Origin: Lumbricus terrestris
Lineage: Eukaryota; Annelida; Clitellata; Crassiclitellata; Lumbricidae
Direction: 5' to 3'
NCBI GenBank assembly: GCA_949752735.1
Contig: OX457044.1
Span: 17,736,185 to 17,800,184 of the forward strand
Length of the DNA: 64,000 bases
Shown: positions 46,973-55,984 of the stretch, in pieces
Layout of the letters: every line of letters begins with the position of its first letter
Numbering within the stretch: the stretch's first letter is position 1
The notes under the pieces: generated by a model
The model's database searches: none
What the model saw: the letters and a program-made list of their open reading frames with translations, nothing else
Told to the model about the DNA's origin: nothing
Position numbers and translations under genes: made by a program

Positions 46973-47575
46973 ATGAACATGATTATCACACATGAAACTT
47001 TCAATCCTGAAAATATGATCTTCAAAGTCGTGAAGACGAAATTTGGTCAAAGAATTCAAATTAAATATAATTATCCGGATGGCATTGATGATTTTCATAT
47101 CCAAACTCCGGCATTGAAAAGTTGTAGCTTAATTTATAATAGGTTTTTACGATTCAACTCATTTGGGTTTAGTATGATCGTAACGATGTATGAAAGGCAA
47201 TTAGGACCGACTGAGGAAGAATCGAAGACTATCAGTATGTTTGAAAGTATTTTGGAACGCATTCAAGATTATATTCTTGCAGAGGGTTTGAGTAAGAAAC
47301 ACTTGGTCAAAGAAATGGCCATCTTTCATCAAAAGGAAGACATGCCGCCAAAGATGTACCCGAAATTGAAAACTGCTTATCAATCAACAGAAATAACAAC
47401 CAGATTTTATGATACAGACGATAACCAGATCGATCCCCTAACGCTAATATCAAAACCTACTAGATGTCGGGCCGTGCTAGATTTAACATGCAGTATATTC
47501 ATTGGAAGTGGTAAACCATCAGTTCAACTAAGAGTGGAGGATGTTATATTGGTAGAAAGAACTGAAGAGGGGTAG
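46973..47575 (+). CDS. Polinton conserved protein, possible ssDNA-binding protein
   Basis: A 200-residue protein with no signal or membrane segment. The C-terminal half alternates predicted strands: YPKLKTAYQSTEITTRFYD, then DPLTLISKPTRCRAVLDLTC and SIFIGSGKPSVQLRVEDVIL. That pattern, next to the DNA polymerase, resembles virus-type single-stranded DNA-binding proteins (OB-like folds), but I see no diagnostic motif. The middle (res 80-130) is helical and charged. It starts at ATG after TACTATAAA, the start context shared by most genes of the element. It is the first gene of the left plus-strand block, 120 bases before polB. Function is inferred from shape and neighbours only. Confidence 0.45.
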   Translation: MNMIITHETFNPENMIFKVVKTKFGQRIQIKYNYPDGIDDFHIQTPALKSCSLIYNRFLRFNSFGFSMIVTMYERQLGPTEEESKTISMFESILERIQDYILAEGLSKKHLVKEMAIFHQKEDMPPKMYPKLKTAYQSTEITTRFYDTDDNQIDPLTLISKPTRCRAVLDLTCSIFIGSGKPSVQLRVEDVILVERTEEG

Positions 47576-47694
47576 AGGCGTTTATTTTGTACGAATGAAA
47601 TATTTTTCACTGGCAATATTCATTGAAAAATCCATATCGTCCAATTTGAAAAAAATATCTTGTATAAGTATAAAGATAATATCTTGTATACAAA

Positions 47695-50600
47695 ATGAAC
47701 TACGATACGTATAATCTGAAAGAATTGCGACAAATTCCAAAACAAAGAGGACAAAAAGGATACTCGAGACTACCAAAAACGGAACTCATCGCACTCATAA
47801 AGCATGGAGATCTACTAGGCGCTCGGGCACCAGACATCAAGGCTCCAACGCGTACTCCCCGCATGGTACGAGAATTACCAGAAATTACGAAACAGAGAGG
47901 CACGGTACGAGAATTGCGAGAAATTGCAAAAAAGAGAGGTCAAAGAGGATACTCAAGATTAGGAAAAGAGGAACTTACGGCATTCTTGTCTACTACTTGG
48001 AAATTTGTGGGGAAAAATAAAGCTACTTTTTCGGATTGGTTGACTAGTGAGATTAGTCAGTTACCCCCTCAAATCAAACCACCCGTTCATAGGTTCAAAC
48101 TTCAAGAGACTGCGACGGCTATCAAAGGGTTTACAAAAAGATACACGATCGAGGGCAACAACAGGGTCGATGTTGAATCTTTTCTCAAGGCTGTAAGATC
48201 GCAGGTAGTTAGGTTGTTAGCGAAAAATCGAGGAGTAAAAGTTCAACTCAATCTCATGTGTGTAATGGAGAAAGTAGACATAAAATCCGGTGAAATAACA
48301 ACGGCTGAGCCTAATTTCAAATCAAAGACTGATATTATTTTAGAAGCAACCGATGTGAGGGAAATATATACCAACGCAGTGGATAAAATTAAAGAGAGCA
48401 TGGCGAGTTATCAGATGCGGGGTAGCAATTGGAGATTCAAGGCCGTTTTGAAATTGGATATCGATACAGTGGTATACAAGCCATTGAAAGGTAGTTCTTA
48501 TATTCAGCTTCCCGAGTATTTGGTAAATAAAAAGGCTATTATTAATATGAAAAACGAAGACGAAGAATGTTTCAAATGGTGTATTACAAGGGCGTTGAAT
48601 CCAACTGCAGATAACCCGCATAGAATCACTAAAGACCTGATAGAACAATCTAAGAAACTCGATTGGTGCGGTATCGTGTTCCCAGTTGCTGCTGATGCTA
48701 ATATTATAAATAAATTTGAGCGTAGTAATAACATTAGCGTTAGCGTATTCGGCTTTGAAAAGAGCGTATTTCCATTATATATATCGAAGCATGAAAGTGA
48801 TACCTGTGTAGATCTACTGCTTATTTCCGACGATGAAAAGAAGCATTACTGTTGGATCAAGAACTTTAATAGATTGATGGCGGCACGAACAGAAAAATCT
48901 GTAAATTCGATGCACTATTGTAGAAGATGTTTAATCGGTTACAGAACGAAAGACTCGCTTAAAAAACACATCGAGTACTGTTCGCAACATGACGCTCAAC
49001 GAATAGAACTCCCAAGCCCAGGAACTATGTTGAGTTTTAAAAATTATTATCGAAAAATGCGAGTACCCTTTATTATCTATGCGGATTTCGAATCCTTCAT
49101 TAAACCGATCGATACATGCCAACCCGATCCCAGCACGTCTTACACCAATAAATACCAGAAACATACTCCTAGCTCGTTTTGTTACCACATAAAATGTTTC
49201 GATGATGACTTATATTCGCAAGCTCCTGTAACGTTTACAGCGAAGAGCGAAGACGATGATGTAGCGCAGATATTTATTGACAGTCTTGTAGAGAAAGTAA
49301 AAGATATTTATAATCAATTTAAATTCCCAAAGAAAATGATATTTGGAAAGGACGACAAGGAGCTATACAACTCGGCTACTGTTTGCCATATATGCGGGGG
49401 TGAGTTCTCTGATGGTGATAATGATAATGACATACGAGTAAGAGACCACTGTCATCTTACTGGTAAATTTAGAGGCGCCGCTCATAAAATTTGTAATCTA
49501 AAGTATAGAGTCCCCAAGTTTTTCCCAGTAGTATTCCATAATCTAACCGGCTACGATAGCCATCTTTTCGTGAAGAAATTGCGGGGTGGTGATAATGAAC
49601 AGATTAAATGCATCCCCTGCAATGAAGAAAAGTATATCTCATTTAGCAGAGAGATCGTAGTTGATAAGTTTATAAACAAAGAAGGGAAAGAGAAAAAGGT
49701 CAAGCGTGAATTACGTTTCATCGATAGTTTTAGATTCATGCCAGCGAGCCTCGACGCTTTGTCGAAGAACCTAAGCAAAGACCAGTGTAAAAATATAAGC
49801 AAGTACTACTCCGGTAAACAGCTCGATCTCTTGCTTAGAAAAGGGGTATATCCGTACGACCACGTTAGTTCCATCGATCAACTGAATGAAACAAAACTAC
49901 CACCAAAGTCGGCATTCTATTCAAAACTAAACGACTCAGGCATCAGTGACGAAGACTACAACCACGCACAGGTGGTATGGAACGAATTCGGTTTCAAAAC
50001 ATTCAGAGAATATCATGATTTATATAACGTGAGCGATGTTCTCCTACTAGCTGATGTCTTTGAGAATTTTAGAGACGTTTGTATGAAGAACTACAACCTA
50101 GATCCCGCCTGGTATTACACTTCACCCGGTCTAGCATGGGATGCCTCATTAAAGTTGACTGGAGTAAAGTTAGAATTATTGAGCGATTACGATATGATAC
50201 TAATGGTCAAGCATGGGATAAGAGGTGGTGTTAGCACAATTTCACATCGTTATGGGCTGGCAAACAATAAGTACTTGCAAACGTTTGACGATAGCAAACC
50301 TTCAACATTTATAACCTATTTAGACGCTAACAACTTGTATGGGTGGGCAATGTGTAAAAAACTACCAACTCATGGGTTTCAGTGGATGGCTGATGATGAG
50401 CTAAACGCATGGAGATCGATACCGTGTATATTGGAGGTGGACTTGGAATATCATAGAGATTTGCATGACCTACATAACGACTACCCCCTTGCCCCTGAGA
50501 ATATCACGCCTGAATCTTCAACGGTTCCTAAACTCATCCCAAACCTGAATGACAAAGTAAAGTACATAACCCATTATGAAAATTTGAAGCAGTATGAAAG

Positions 50601-51513
50601 CCTAGGTTTGAAGATTACCAAAATTCATCGAGGAATTAAATTTCAAGAAAGCACCTGGTTGAAAAAATATATCGACCTAAATACTAACCTGAGGACCAAA
50701 GCAACCAACGATTTTGAGAAAGACTTTTTCAAACTTATGAACAACAGTGTGTTTGGTAAGACTTGCGAAAATATAGAGTCTCGCGTAGATATTAAACTGG
50801 TTTCAAGCGAGAAGCAAGCCATAAAACTAGCAGCGAAAACGAGTTACGACAGTCGGACTATTTTTGACGATAACCTAATTGCCATTCACATGAAAAAGAC
50901 TTCGTTGCTCTATAACAAGCCGATATATCTAGGAATGTGCATCCTAGACTTGAGTAAAACGCTCATGTATGATTTTCATTATAATTACATCAAGGACAAG
51001 TATGGAGATAGGGCTAAACTTTTATTCACAGATACGGATTCGTTAGCCTATGAAATAAGAACCGAAGACTTCTATGCCGATATAGCCCCCGATGTTCGAA
51101 GCATGTTTGACACGAGTGATTATCCAAAGGACCACCCCTCCGATATAGAACCTGGAGTTAACAAAAAAGTCATCGGTATGTTTAAGGATGAAGCTGCAGG
51201 TAAACAGATTGAGGAATTTGTGGGGCTGAGATCTAAGTTGTACAGTTACAAAATAGCAGGTATAGACCACAAGAAATGCAAAGGTGTTAAGAAAAACGTT
51301 GTTAAGAAATCGATAACCCATGAAGATTATAAGAACTGTCTGTTTACGAGGAAAGAACAATCGAGACGCATGAATGTCATAAGGTCGCATCTTCATGATA
51401 TCTACACCGAAGAGATTAATAAGATAGCCCTCTCAGCTGATGACGATAAAAGACTGATTCAGCAAGATGGTATAAGAACGCTAGCATACGGTCACTTTTC
51501 ACTTAAGGAATAA
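47695..51513 (+). CDS. polB: Protein-primed family B DNA polymerase
   Basis: 1,272 residues. It replicates the linear element from its ends. The N-terminus has two SAP/Rho-N-like helix-extension-helix units (about res 6-36 and 67-98). A C2H2-like cluster (YCRRCLIGY…HIEYC) lies near 409-428. Exonuclease motifs follow: Exo I YADFESF (A463, D464), Exo II FHNLTGYDSHLF (D621) and Exo III YNVSDVLLLADVF (D781). Between Exo I and Exo II sits a Cys/His module (CHIC…DHCHLTGKFRGAAHKICN, about 564-605) resembling the recombination endonuclease VII fold. Polymerase motif A is DANNLYGW (D877), motif B KLMNNSVFGK (1013-1022) and motif C DTDS (1113-1116), followed by LRSKLYSY. All catalytic residues are present and the ORF is intact. 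No separate terminal protein gene is evident; the N-terminal region may supply it. Confidence 0.96.
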   Translation: MNYDTYNLKELRQIPKQRGQKGYSRLPKTELIALIKHGDLLGARAPDIKAPTRTPRMVRELPEITKQRGTVRELREIAKKRGQRGYSRLGKEELTAFLSTTWKFVGKNKATFSDWLTSEISQLPPQIKPPVHRFKLQETATAIKGFTKRYTIEGNNRVDVESFLKAVRSQVVRLLAKNRGVKVQLNLMCVMEKVDIKSGEITTAEPNFKSKTDIILEATDVREIYTNAVDKIKESMASYQMRGSNWRFKAVLKLDIDTVVYKPLKGSSYIQLPEYLVNKKAIINMKNEDEECFKWCITRALNPTADNPHRITKDLIEQSKKLDWCGIVFPVAADANIINKFERSNNISVSVFGFEKSVFPLYISKHESDTCVDLLLISDDEKKHYCWIKNFNRLMAARTEKSVNSMHYCRRCLIGYRTKDSLKKHIEYCSQHDAQRIELPSPGTMLSFKNYYRKMRVPFIIYADFESFIKPIDTCQPDPSTSYTNKYQKHTPSSFCYHIKCFDDDLYSQAPVTFTAKSEDDDVAQIFIDSLVEKVKDIYNQFKFPKKMIFGKDDKELYNSATVCHICGGEFSDGDNDNDIRVRDHCHLTGKFRGAAHKICNLKYRVPKFFPVVFHNLTGYDSHLFVKKLRGGDNEQIKCIPCNEEKYISFSREIVVDKFINKEGKEKKVKRELRFIDSFRFMPASLDALSKNLSKDQCKNISKYYSGKQLDLLLRKGVYPYDHVSSIDQLNETKLPPKSAFYSKLNDSGISDEDYNHAQVVWNEFGFKTFREYHDLYNVSDVLLLADVFENFRDVCMKNYNLDPAWYYTSPGLAWDASLKLTGVKLELLSDYDMILMVKHGIRGGVSTISHRYGLANNKYLQTFDDSKPSTFITYLDANNLYGWAMCKKLPTHGFQWMADDELNAWRSIPCILEVDLEYHRDLHDLHNDYPLAPENITPESSTVPKLIPNLNDKVKYITHYENLKQYESLGLKITKIHRGIKFQESTWLKKYIDLNTNLRTKATNDFEKDFFKLMNNSVFGKTCENIESRVDIKLVSSEKQAIKLAAKTSYDSRTIFDDNLIAIHMKKTSLLYNKPIYLGMCILDLSKTLMYDFHYNYIKDKYGDRAKLLFTDTDSLAYEIRTEDFYADIAPDVRSMFDTSDYPKDHPSDIEPGVNKKVIGMFKDEAAGKQIEEFVGLRSKLYSYKIAGIDHKKCKGVKKNVVKKSITHEDYKNCLFTRKEQSRRMNVIRSHLHDIYTEEINKIALSADDDKRLIQQDGIRTLAYGHFSLKE

Positions 51514-51557
51514 ATATAATGAAATATAATGAAATATATTTTTTTTGTAATAATAAA

Positions 51558-51845
51558 ATGGAAATCCCAGCATGTCTCAAATGTAAACTCGGTATCGGTC
51601 TTAAAACATTTACGAAATGGATTGAATATCAGTTTGAAGAGGGTATGAGTATGGACAATTTTGGCTCGGTTTGGCATCTCGATTTTGTTTTGCCAATATC
51701 ATCGTTCGATGAAAAAGAACTTCAAAAAGCTGTGAATTGGGTGAATATATGCCCGGTGCTATTGGGGAAAAATATGCAAAAAGCGAACAAAATCTCACAG
51801 ATGGAAAAAGCGTATTGTTTTATAAAATATTTAAACGAAATATAA
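51558..51845 (+). CDS. HNH-endonuclease-like small protein, catalytic His replaced
   Basis: 95 residues from the ATG after GTAATAATAAA; an upstream ATG at 51519 is possible but lacks that context. The layout F..WIEYQFEEGMSMDNFG, then WHLDFVLPISSF, then NICPVLLGKNMQKANK follows the phage and large-virus HNH pattern (W.HxDHxxPxSxF…N.xPL…N..K). The residue after the Asp, normally the catalytic His, is Phe. CLKC near the start could be half of a metal site. The protein is probably a non-cleaving DNA-binding relative, or it has changed activity. It lies between polB and the protease on the same strand. Confidence 0.6.
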   Translation: MEIPACLKCKLGIGLKTFTKWIEYQFEEGMSMDNFGSVWHLDFVLPISSFDEKELQKAVNWVNICPVLLGKNMQKANKISQMEKAYCFIKYLNEI

Positions 51846-51849
51846 AAAA

Positions 51850-52284
51850 ATGAGCTTTGAGACATACAAAGATATAAATGTAGAAGGCATAGTTCTCCCT
51901 AATTCTCCACTTTCCAACATACAGCTAATCGATGCCGTGAAGAAGCTGAATATTCCAAACTTCAGGGGGGTCTTTTTACGAGATGAATTGCCAAAGAAGC
52001 CAAGAACGAATGAGTGTGGTATTCTAAACCTAGATGACTCTAAGGGATCCGGGACCCATTGGTGCACTTTTTTAAAGAACGGCAACCATAAAATATATTT
52101 TGATAGTTATGGTCTACCTCCACCTACGGAATTGATAAAGTATTTACACAGTCCCATCTACTACAACAGTGAACGAATTCAACCGGATAATGAAGTCTTT
52201 TGCGGCCATCTATGTTTGTATGTTTTGAAAAAGACGATGACTGATGGTTGTAAATTTCAAAATGTTATCAATAGTTTGTATTAA
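51850..52284 (+). CDS. PRO: Adenain-like cysteine protease (maturation protease)
   Basis: 144 residues, shorter than adenovirus protease. The catalytic triad is visible: His70 in GTHWC, an acidic residue in YFDSYG (Asp85) and Cys118 in FCGHLC. Gln111 (QPDNEVFCGH) is at the oxyanion position. This is the C5/Ulp1-like fold used by adenoviruses and Polintons to cleave virion precursors. Motifs of the adenain type ([MIL]xGx|G) are present in the proteins at 55557-55982 and 59618-60205. It starts 4 bases after the HNH-like gene, so the two are probably co-expressed. Confidence 0.9.
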   Translation: MSFETYKDINVEGIVLPNSPLSNIQLIDAVKKLNIPNFRGVFLRDELPKKPRTNECGILNLDDSKGSGTHWCTFLKNGNHKIYFDSYGLPPPTELIKYLHSPIYYNSERIQPDNEVFCGHLCLYVLKKTMTDGCKFQNVINSLY

Positions 52285-52307
52285 TATTTTTTTTATCGCG
52301 TAATAAA

Positions 52308-53033
52308 ATGCCTGTAAACATATTTGGACAAATGGTTAGCGAATCAACGCCACGAGTAATATCAGGCGGTGTCACACTTACTCAAGCCGATAATACTTTT
52401 CTAAGACGAGATGGAGCAAACCCTGTTACTGGAGATCTAGATATGAATGGCCATGTGATAAAAGGTCTACCTACAACGAATAATCCGGATGCAGGAATGG
52501 ATGAGGCTCTAAGTCAGGGGCAAGCTATAGATTTGATAATGAATCACGATTATGTACCGTCGAGCGATAATCATTTGACTAATAAGAAATACGTCGATGC
52601 AACGGCTGAAAAATATGTCGACGCGAAAGCAATCGGACCCGCGATTAGCATGTACACTTCAACTACGCAAGCCATAAGCGCCAATACATTCACAAAAGTT
52701 TCTTTCGATATAGCAAGATTCCAAAGAGATATCCACCATCGCGTAGGATGGAATAAGATCTCTCCTGACAAAGCCGGCTGCTATCTCGTTTCGACGCACA
52801 TAGAATTTCGTTTATTCGGTGCTGCTACTTCGGGTTTCGTTTACCTGTATAAAAATGGAGGGGTGCATATGCAAATTGCGGGTGGAGAGGGTGCCTCAGG
52901 TTCAACTATCAATGCAACTGGTAGTACCATACTTTACCTAACCGAGGACGATTACCTCGAGATAGGCGTTTATTCACACGCCGCTGTAGGTATAGTAGCT
53001 AAGGATTTTTCCATCGCATTCCTTCGACAATAG
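52308..53033 (+). CDS. Fibre-like protein 1: phage-fibre-type shaft plus C1q/TNF-like head
   Basis: 241 residues. Residues 31-110 contain FLRRDGANPVTGDLDMNG, IKGLP, then TNKKYVDATAEKYVD, the motif set of bacteriophage and large-virus tail fibres (GDLDMNG…I.NL…KKYVD). From about 115 the sequence follows the C1q pattern: FTKVSFDIARF…KAGCYLVSTHIEFR…GFVYLYKNG…ILYLTEDDYLEIGVYSH…FSIAFLRQ. C1q/TNF-like domains form trimeric jelly rolls, so the protein would make a trimeric spike with a knob, analogous to adenovirus fibre. There is no signal peptide. It is followed 29 bases later by a paralogue. Confidence 0.7.
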   Translation: MPVNIFGQMVSESTPRVISGGVTLTQADNTFLRRDGANPVTGDLDMNGHVIKGLPTTNNPDAGMDEALSQGQAIDLIMNHDYVPSSDNHLTNKKYVDATAEKYVDAKAIGPAISMYTSTTQAISANTFTKVSFDIARFQRDIHHRVGWNKISPDKAGCYLVSTHIEFRLFGAATSGFVYLYKNGGVHMQIAGGEGASGSTINATGSTILYLTEDDYLEIGVYSHAAVGIVAKDFSIAFLRQ

Positions 53034-53062
53034 CGACTGGGAAAAAATCTTAATTATATAAA

Positions 53063-53797
53063 ATGCCTGTAAACATATTTGGCCAAATGGATGGTGGATC
53101 AGCGCCACGAGTAGTAGCAGGTGGTGTCACATTATCCCAAGTCAACAATACTTTTCTAAGACGAGATGGAGCGAATGCGGCTACAGGAGATCTAGATATG
53201 AATGGTAAATGCATTAAAGGTCTTCCTATAACGAATAATCCAGATGCAGGAATGGATGAGGCTCTAAGTTATGGACAAGGCGTAGATTTGGTAACGAATC
53301 ACCCTTACGTTCCGTCTAACGATAATCATTTGACTAATAAAAAATATGTCGACGAACAAATTGCTTCGACCAACCGATTCTTTGGCCCGGCGTTTTGTGG
53401 CTACTCCCAAGCTGTTCAGGCTATCCCCGCTAGCACTGCGACGCAAGTAAATTTTCCGAGAAAAAGATTCGATCAGGATAATTGTTTCATGGATACGAAA
53501 CGTTTCTTTCCTCAGAAAGCCGGATGTTATTTAGTTACGGTGTTTGTGGAATTTCACGCTAATAGTGCTAGAACTTACGGTAATGTTTCCTTGACTAAAA
53601 ATGGAACAACGTACATGAAGATGCCCGGTGGTGGAGGTGACTTTGGTGGTGGAGGTACGCCCGCAGCGAATAATAATGTATCGGGTACTTGCCTAGTTCG
53701 ATTAGATCATACCGACTACCTCGAGATAGCTGTTTTATCAGACGTTGACTCAAACATTAAAGCCCACGAGTTTTCAGCAGCCTTCATACGACCTTAA
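53063..53797 (+). CDS. Fibre-like protein 2, paralogue of the preceding gene
   Basis: 244 residues. The first ~95 residues are nearly the same as fibre 1 (MPVNIFGQM, NTFLRRDGAN, TGDLDMNG, NNPDAGMDEALS, NHLTNKKYVD). The head (from about 105) has the same C1q-like spacing, KAGCYLVTVFVEFH and LDHTDYLEIAVLSD, but little sequence identity. It carries a Gly-rich loop (GGGGDFGGGG). A recent tandem duplication followed by head divergence explains this. Its stop lies 28 bases from the stop of the convergent minus-strand gene, so a shared terminator region is likely. Confidence 0.7.
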   Translation: MPVNIFGQMDGGSAPRVVAGGVTLSQVNNTFLRRDGANAATGDLDMNGKCIKGLPITNNPDAGMDEALSYGQGVDLVTNHPYVPSNDNHLTNKKYVDEQIASTNRFFGPAFCGYSQAVQAIPASTATQVNFPRKRFDQDNCFMDTKRFFPQKAGCYLVTVFVEFHANSARTYGNVSLTKNGTTYMKMPGGGGDFGGGGTPAANNNVSGTCLVRLDHTDYLEIAVLSDVDSNIKAHEFSAAFIRP

Positions 53798-53824
53798 AAT
53801 TCGAAACCACATTTAGTTTTGAAT

Positions 53825-54220
53825 TTAACTCGTTACAAAATCATCATCACCCTCCTTTCTCTCATGAACTTTAATTTCGTATCTATTTCTCCATACTCGG
53901 CCATTGAAAAATAAGATTGTCCGCGCGCTTTCCCCGTGTGCTTTACCCGCTTTGTAAATCGATGTATACGAGCTTACTTCACCCGTTTCTCGGTCTAATA
54001 TATCTACTCGTCTTGGTTGGTTTCTGATTTTTTTTAATCTGTTATATTTTTCATCCGTGCTTGGCGTCTTAGGTTCTCGCCGCTGTTTCTCTTTTTCAGC
54101 GATATCATGCGAAAGTACACCCTTCTCGAACAATAGATCGATAAGTTCAGGCTTGTTGAGATGAGTCCATCTTTTGATACCGTGCTCTTTCACCAGCGTT
54201 TTGAATTCTGTCAGTTTCAT
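53825..54220 (-). CDS. SAP-like plus NUMOD-like DNA-binding protein
   Basis: 131 residues. Residues 1-35 (LTEFKTLVKEHGIKRWTHLN, PELIDLL) resemble the SAP/Rho-N-like units at the polymerase N-terminus. A basic linker (KEKQRREPK) follows. Residues 72-115 (VDILDRETGEVSSYTSIYKA…HGESARTI…GRVWRNRYEI) look like a NUMOD1-type helix-turn-helix repeat known from homing endonucleases, but no nuclease core is attached. A role as a sequence-specific DNA binder is plausible. It is last in the long minus-strand block, just after the major capsid gene. Confidence 0.55.
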   Translation of the reverse strand: MKLTEFKTLVKEHGIKRWTHLNKPELIDLLFEKGVLSHDIAEKEKQRREPKTPSTDEKYNRLKKIRNQPRRVDILDRETGEVSSYTSIYKAGKAHGESARTILFFNGRVWRNRYEIKVHERKEGDDDFVTS

Positions 54221-54242
54221 TTTTATAGTACAAGATATTTTT

Positions 54243-55532
54243 TTAATACACCACGCTCAATTTCGTACCATCCGATTTAAAATTGAGTAACTTGTCGTAA
54301 ATCATCACCGCGTACGCATCTGTACCAACCGCCGGAGCAGCATTAAAAATAGCTTTGATCTTGAGATCGACAAACGATGACTTTAGACGCTCAACTTGAT
54401 TACTTACATCAATCACCATAATCGGGAAGAGGTCTTTAAAGTCTGACGGTGTGATATTGCTTTGCGATACCAGTTCGTCCGTTCCGTAGAATTTTTCGCC
54501 AAACAAGGCCGCTTCTCTGTAAGCTCGTGAGAATTGCTGATTCGGGAATGATAGGTTGTAACCGACGGCTGGGTATTGTTCCGTGTTTAACATGACGTAG
54601 ATGTCCTTTAGATTGCAATGATCGAAAATCGATGGGTTTTTTTCTTGATCACCGCCACGATCGGTTTGAAATCCAATGATGATGTACCTTGGTTTCTCAG
54701 CCGATGACTTAACGCCAAGTGACCATTCAAAAGTCGTCGTCTGTGGGACGCTTATATTATCGCATTGGCGGGCCCTGTATGCAACTGGTAGCGATACTTT
54801 CGATTCGATCGTTTTGAGCAATTCAAGCTTCGCCTCAAGGGCTGGAACGACGTGCGGCATAAACCACGCGATTTTGTCTAATCTGACTTTCCCAGCACCC
54901 GCAGCAGCGAGTCTAAAAATTGCGTCATCGTCGCCTTTACGAACAAGAGTTAGCTTGTGATTCATTCCAAAAATAACCTTGTCGTAATCATCGCAAAATC
55001 CGAAAATATGACTCAATGGAACGATAAAACTAAACGTGCCTTTGTCTCCCGGTTTTCGAATTAGATACGACTGTCGAATGCCGAAACCTTGATTATCCGC
55101 GATAACAGCAGTCGCGCCACTGTCCTTATACCACAGCTGATTCAAACCTTGAGCTAGTTGAAAATCATTCGGGTATTTGAGTAAACCAAGCATCGTAGTC
55201 GCTTGACCTGGGTTACGTAATGATTCAACGTCTTGTTCTCCTAATGTGTATTTAATATTGTTGAAAAGATGCATGAGACCATTATTCGTAAGGGCTACGA
55301 CATCGGCATTAACGTAGAAGGTACCGTCCGCCTTCGTCAATCTACCCTCGAATAATAGGTAAGATTCCGCCGGATGGTTGAAAACATCTTGAGAATAAAT
55401 GTTGATTACTATCTCTCCCCCCGCGGTGTTTAGATTCGTTCCCTGAATCGGTTCATACTGGTGGTATTGGTAGCGCTCGATACCCTCATCAATCAGAGGT
55501 TGTTCGGCAAATCTTAGAATATCTGATTTCAT
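54243..55532 (-). CDS. MCP: Major capsid protein, double jelly-roll type
   Basis: 429 residues, rich in predicted beta strands, with no membrane segment. It belongs to the family of Polinton proteins assigned as double jelly-roll capsid proteins. Recognisable stretches are YEPIQGTNLNTAGGEIVINI, SYLLFEGRLTKADG, FSFIVPLSHIFGFCDDYDKV, ISVPQTTTFEW and YNLSFPNQQFSRAY. The size is at the low end for Polinton MCPs. It lies in the minus-strand virion block with the small basic protein and, further on, penton and ATPase. The start follows ACATAATAAA, the common start context. Assignment rests on family resemblance and context; a structure prediction would settle it. Confidence 0.75.
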   Translation of the reverse strand: MKSDILRFAEQPLIDEGIERYQYHQYEPIQGTNLNTAGGEIVINIYSQDVFNHPAESYLLFEGRLTKADGTFYVNADVVALTNNGLMHLFNNIKYTLGEQDVESLRNPGQATTMLGLLKYPNDFQLAQGLNQLWYKDSGATAVIADNQGFGIRQSYLIRKPGDKGTFSFIVPLSHIFGFCDDYDKVIFGMNHKLTLVRKGDDDAIFRLAAAGAGKVRLDKIAWFMPHVVPALEAKLELLKTIESKVSLPVAYRARQCDNISVPQTTTFEWSLGVKSSAEKPRYIIIGFQTDRGGDQEKNPSIFDHCNLKDIYVMLNTEQYPAVGYNLSFPNQQFSRAYREAALFGEKFYGTDELVSQSNITPSDFKDLFPIMVIDVSNQVERLKSSFVDLKIKAIFNAAPAVGTDAYAVMIYDKLLNFKSDGTKLSVVY

Positions 55533-55556
55533 TTTATTATGTAATAATATTTTTTT

Positions 55557-55982
55557 TTACGCGACCTTCATTCCCGCGCCGTTTAGTTTTCGTGCTAAAT
55601 CTTGAATCGACGGGACATTTTTCAAACCATTCCCCATCATCAGATTATTAATATTCTCCGGATTCACCCCGACGCTACTAAGTCGATCAATAATATCTCT
55701 ACTTTCTTGCGTAACCTGTTTCTTTGGGGCAGTAAACAGTTTAGTCGCAGCTTTTGCCACTAATCTTTTACCGGCATCGGTTGCGGCTGTTTTCCCAACA
55801 TCGATAGCCTTTTCCCCAATTTCTGTTGCCACGTCTTTGCCCGCACTAAGAGCTCTCGCCGCTAGCTGTTTTGCGGCGTTCGATGTAACAAGTCTTTTGA
55901 AAAATTCTGAAAACTTGTCGAATATTCCAGATCCGCCGATAACGTGTTGCTTCCTGTAACTCCTTCTTTTAATGTCCAGCAT
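55557..55982 (-). CDS. Small basic virion protein with three adenain-type cleavage motifs
   Basis: 141 residues, Lys/Arg/Ala-rich. Residues 19-85 form a long amphipathic helical region (GIFDKFSEFFKRLV, AAKQLAARAL, KTAATDAGKRLVAKAATKLF). Motifs fitting [MIL]xGx|G occur at IGGS|G (15-19), MMGN|G (115-119) and LNGA|G (133-137). Their position near both ends suggests trimming by the element's protease, as with adenovirus core or cement precursors (pVI, pVII, pX). It sits 25 bases upstream of the MCP gene in transcription order. Exact function is not known. Confidence 0.6.
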   Translation of the reverse strand: MLDIKRRSYRKQHVIGGSGIFDKFSEFFKRLVTSNAAKQLAARALSAGKDVATEIGEKAIDVGKTAATDAGKRLVAKAATKLFTAPKKQVTQESRDIIDRLSSVGVNPENINNLMMGNGLKNVPSIQDLARKLNGAGMKVA

Positions 55983-55984
55983 TT

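Noticed and set aside
48000..49900. Minus-strand ORFs of 76-102 codons over the polymerase
   Set aside because: Shadow frames of an intact, motif-complete gene.
52850..53660. Adenain-type cleavage motifs (IAGG, MPGG) in the fibre heads
   Set aside because: They fall in Gly-rich loops of the predicted C1q domain, so chance matches are likely.
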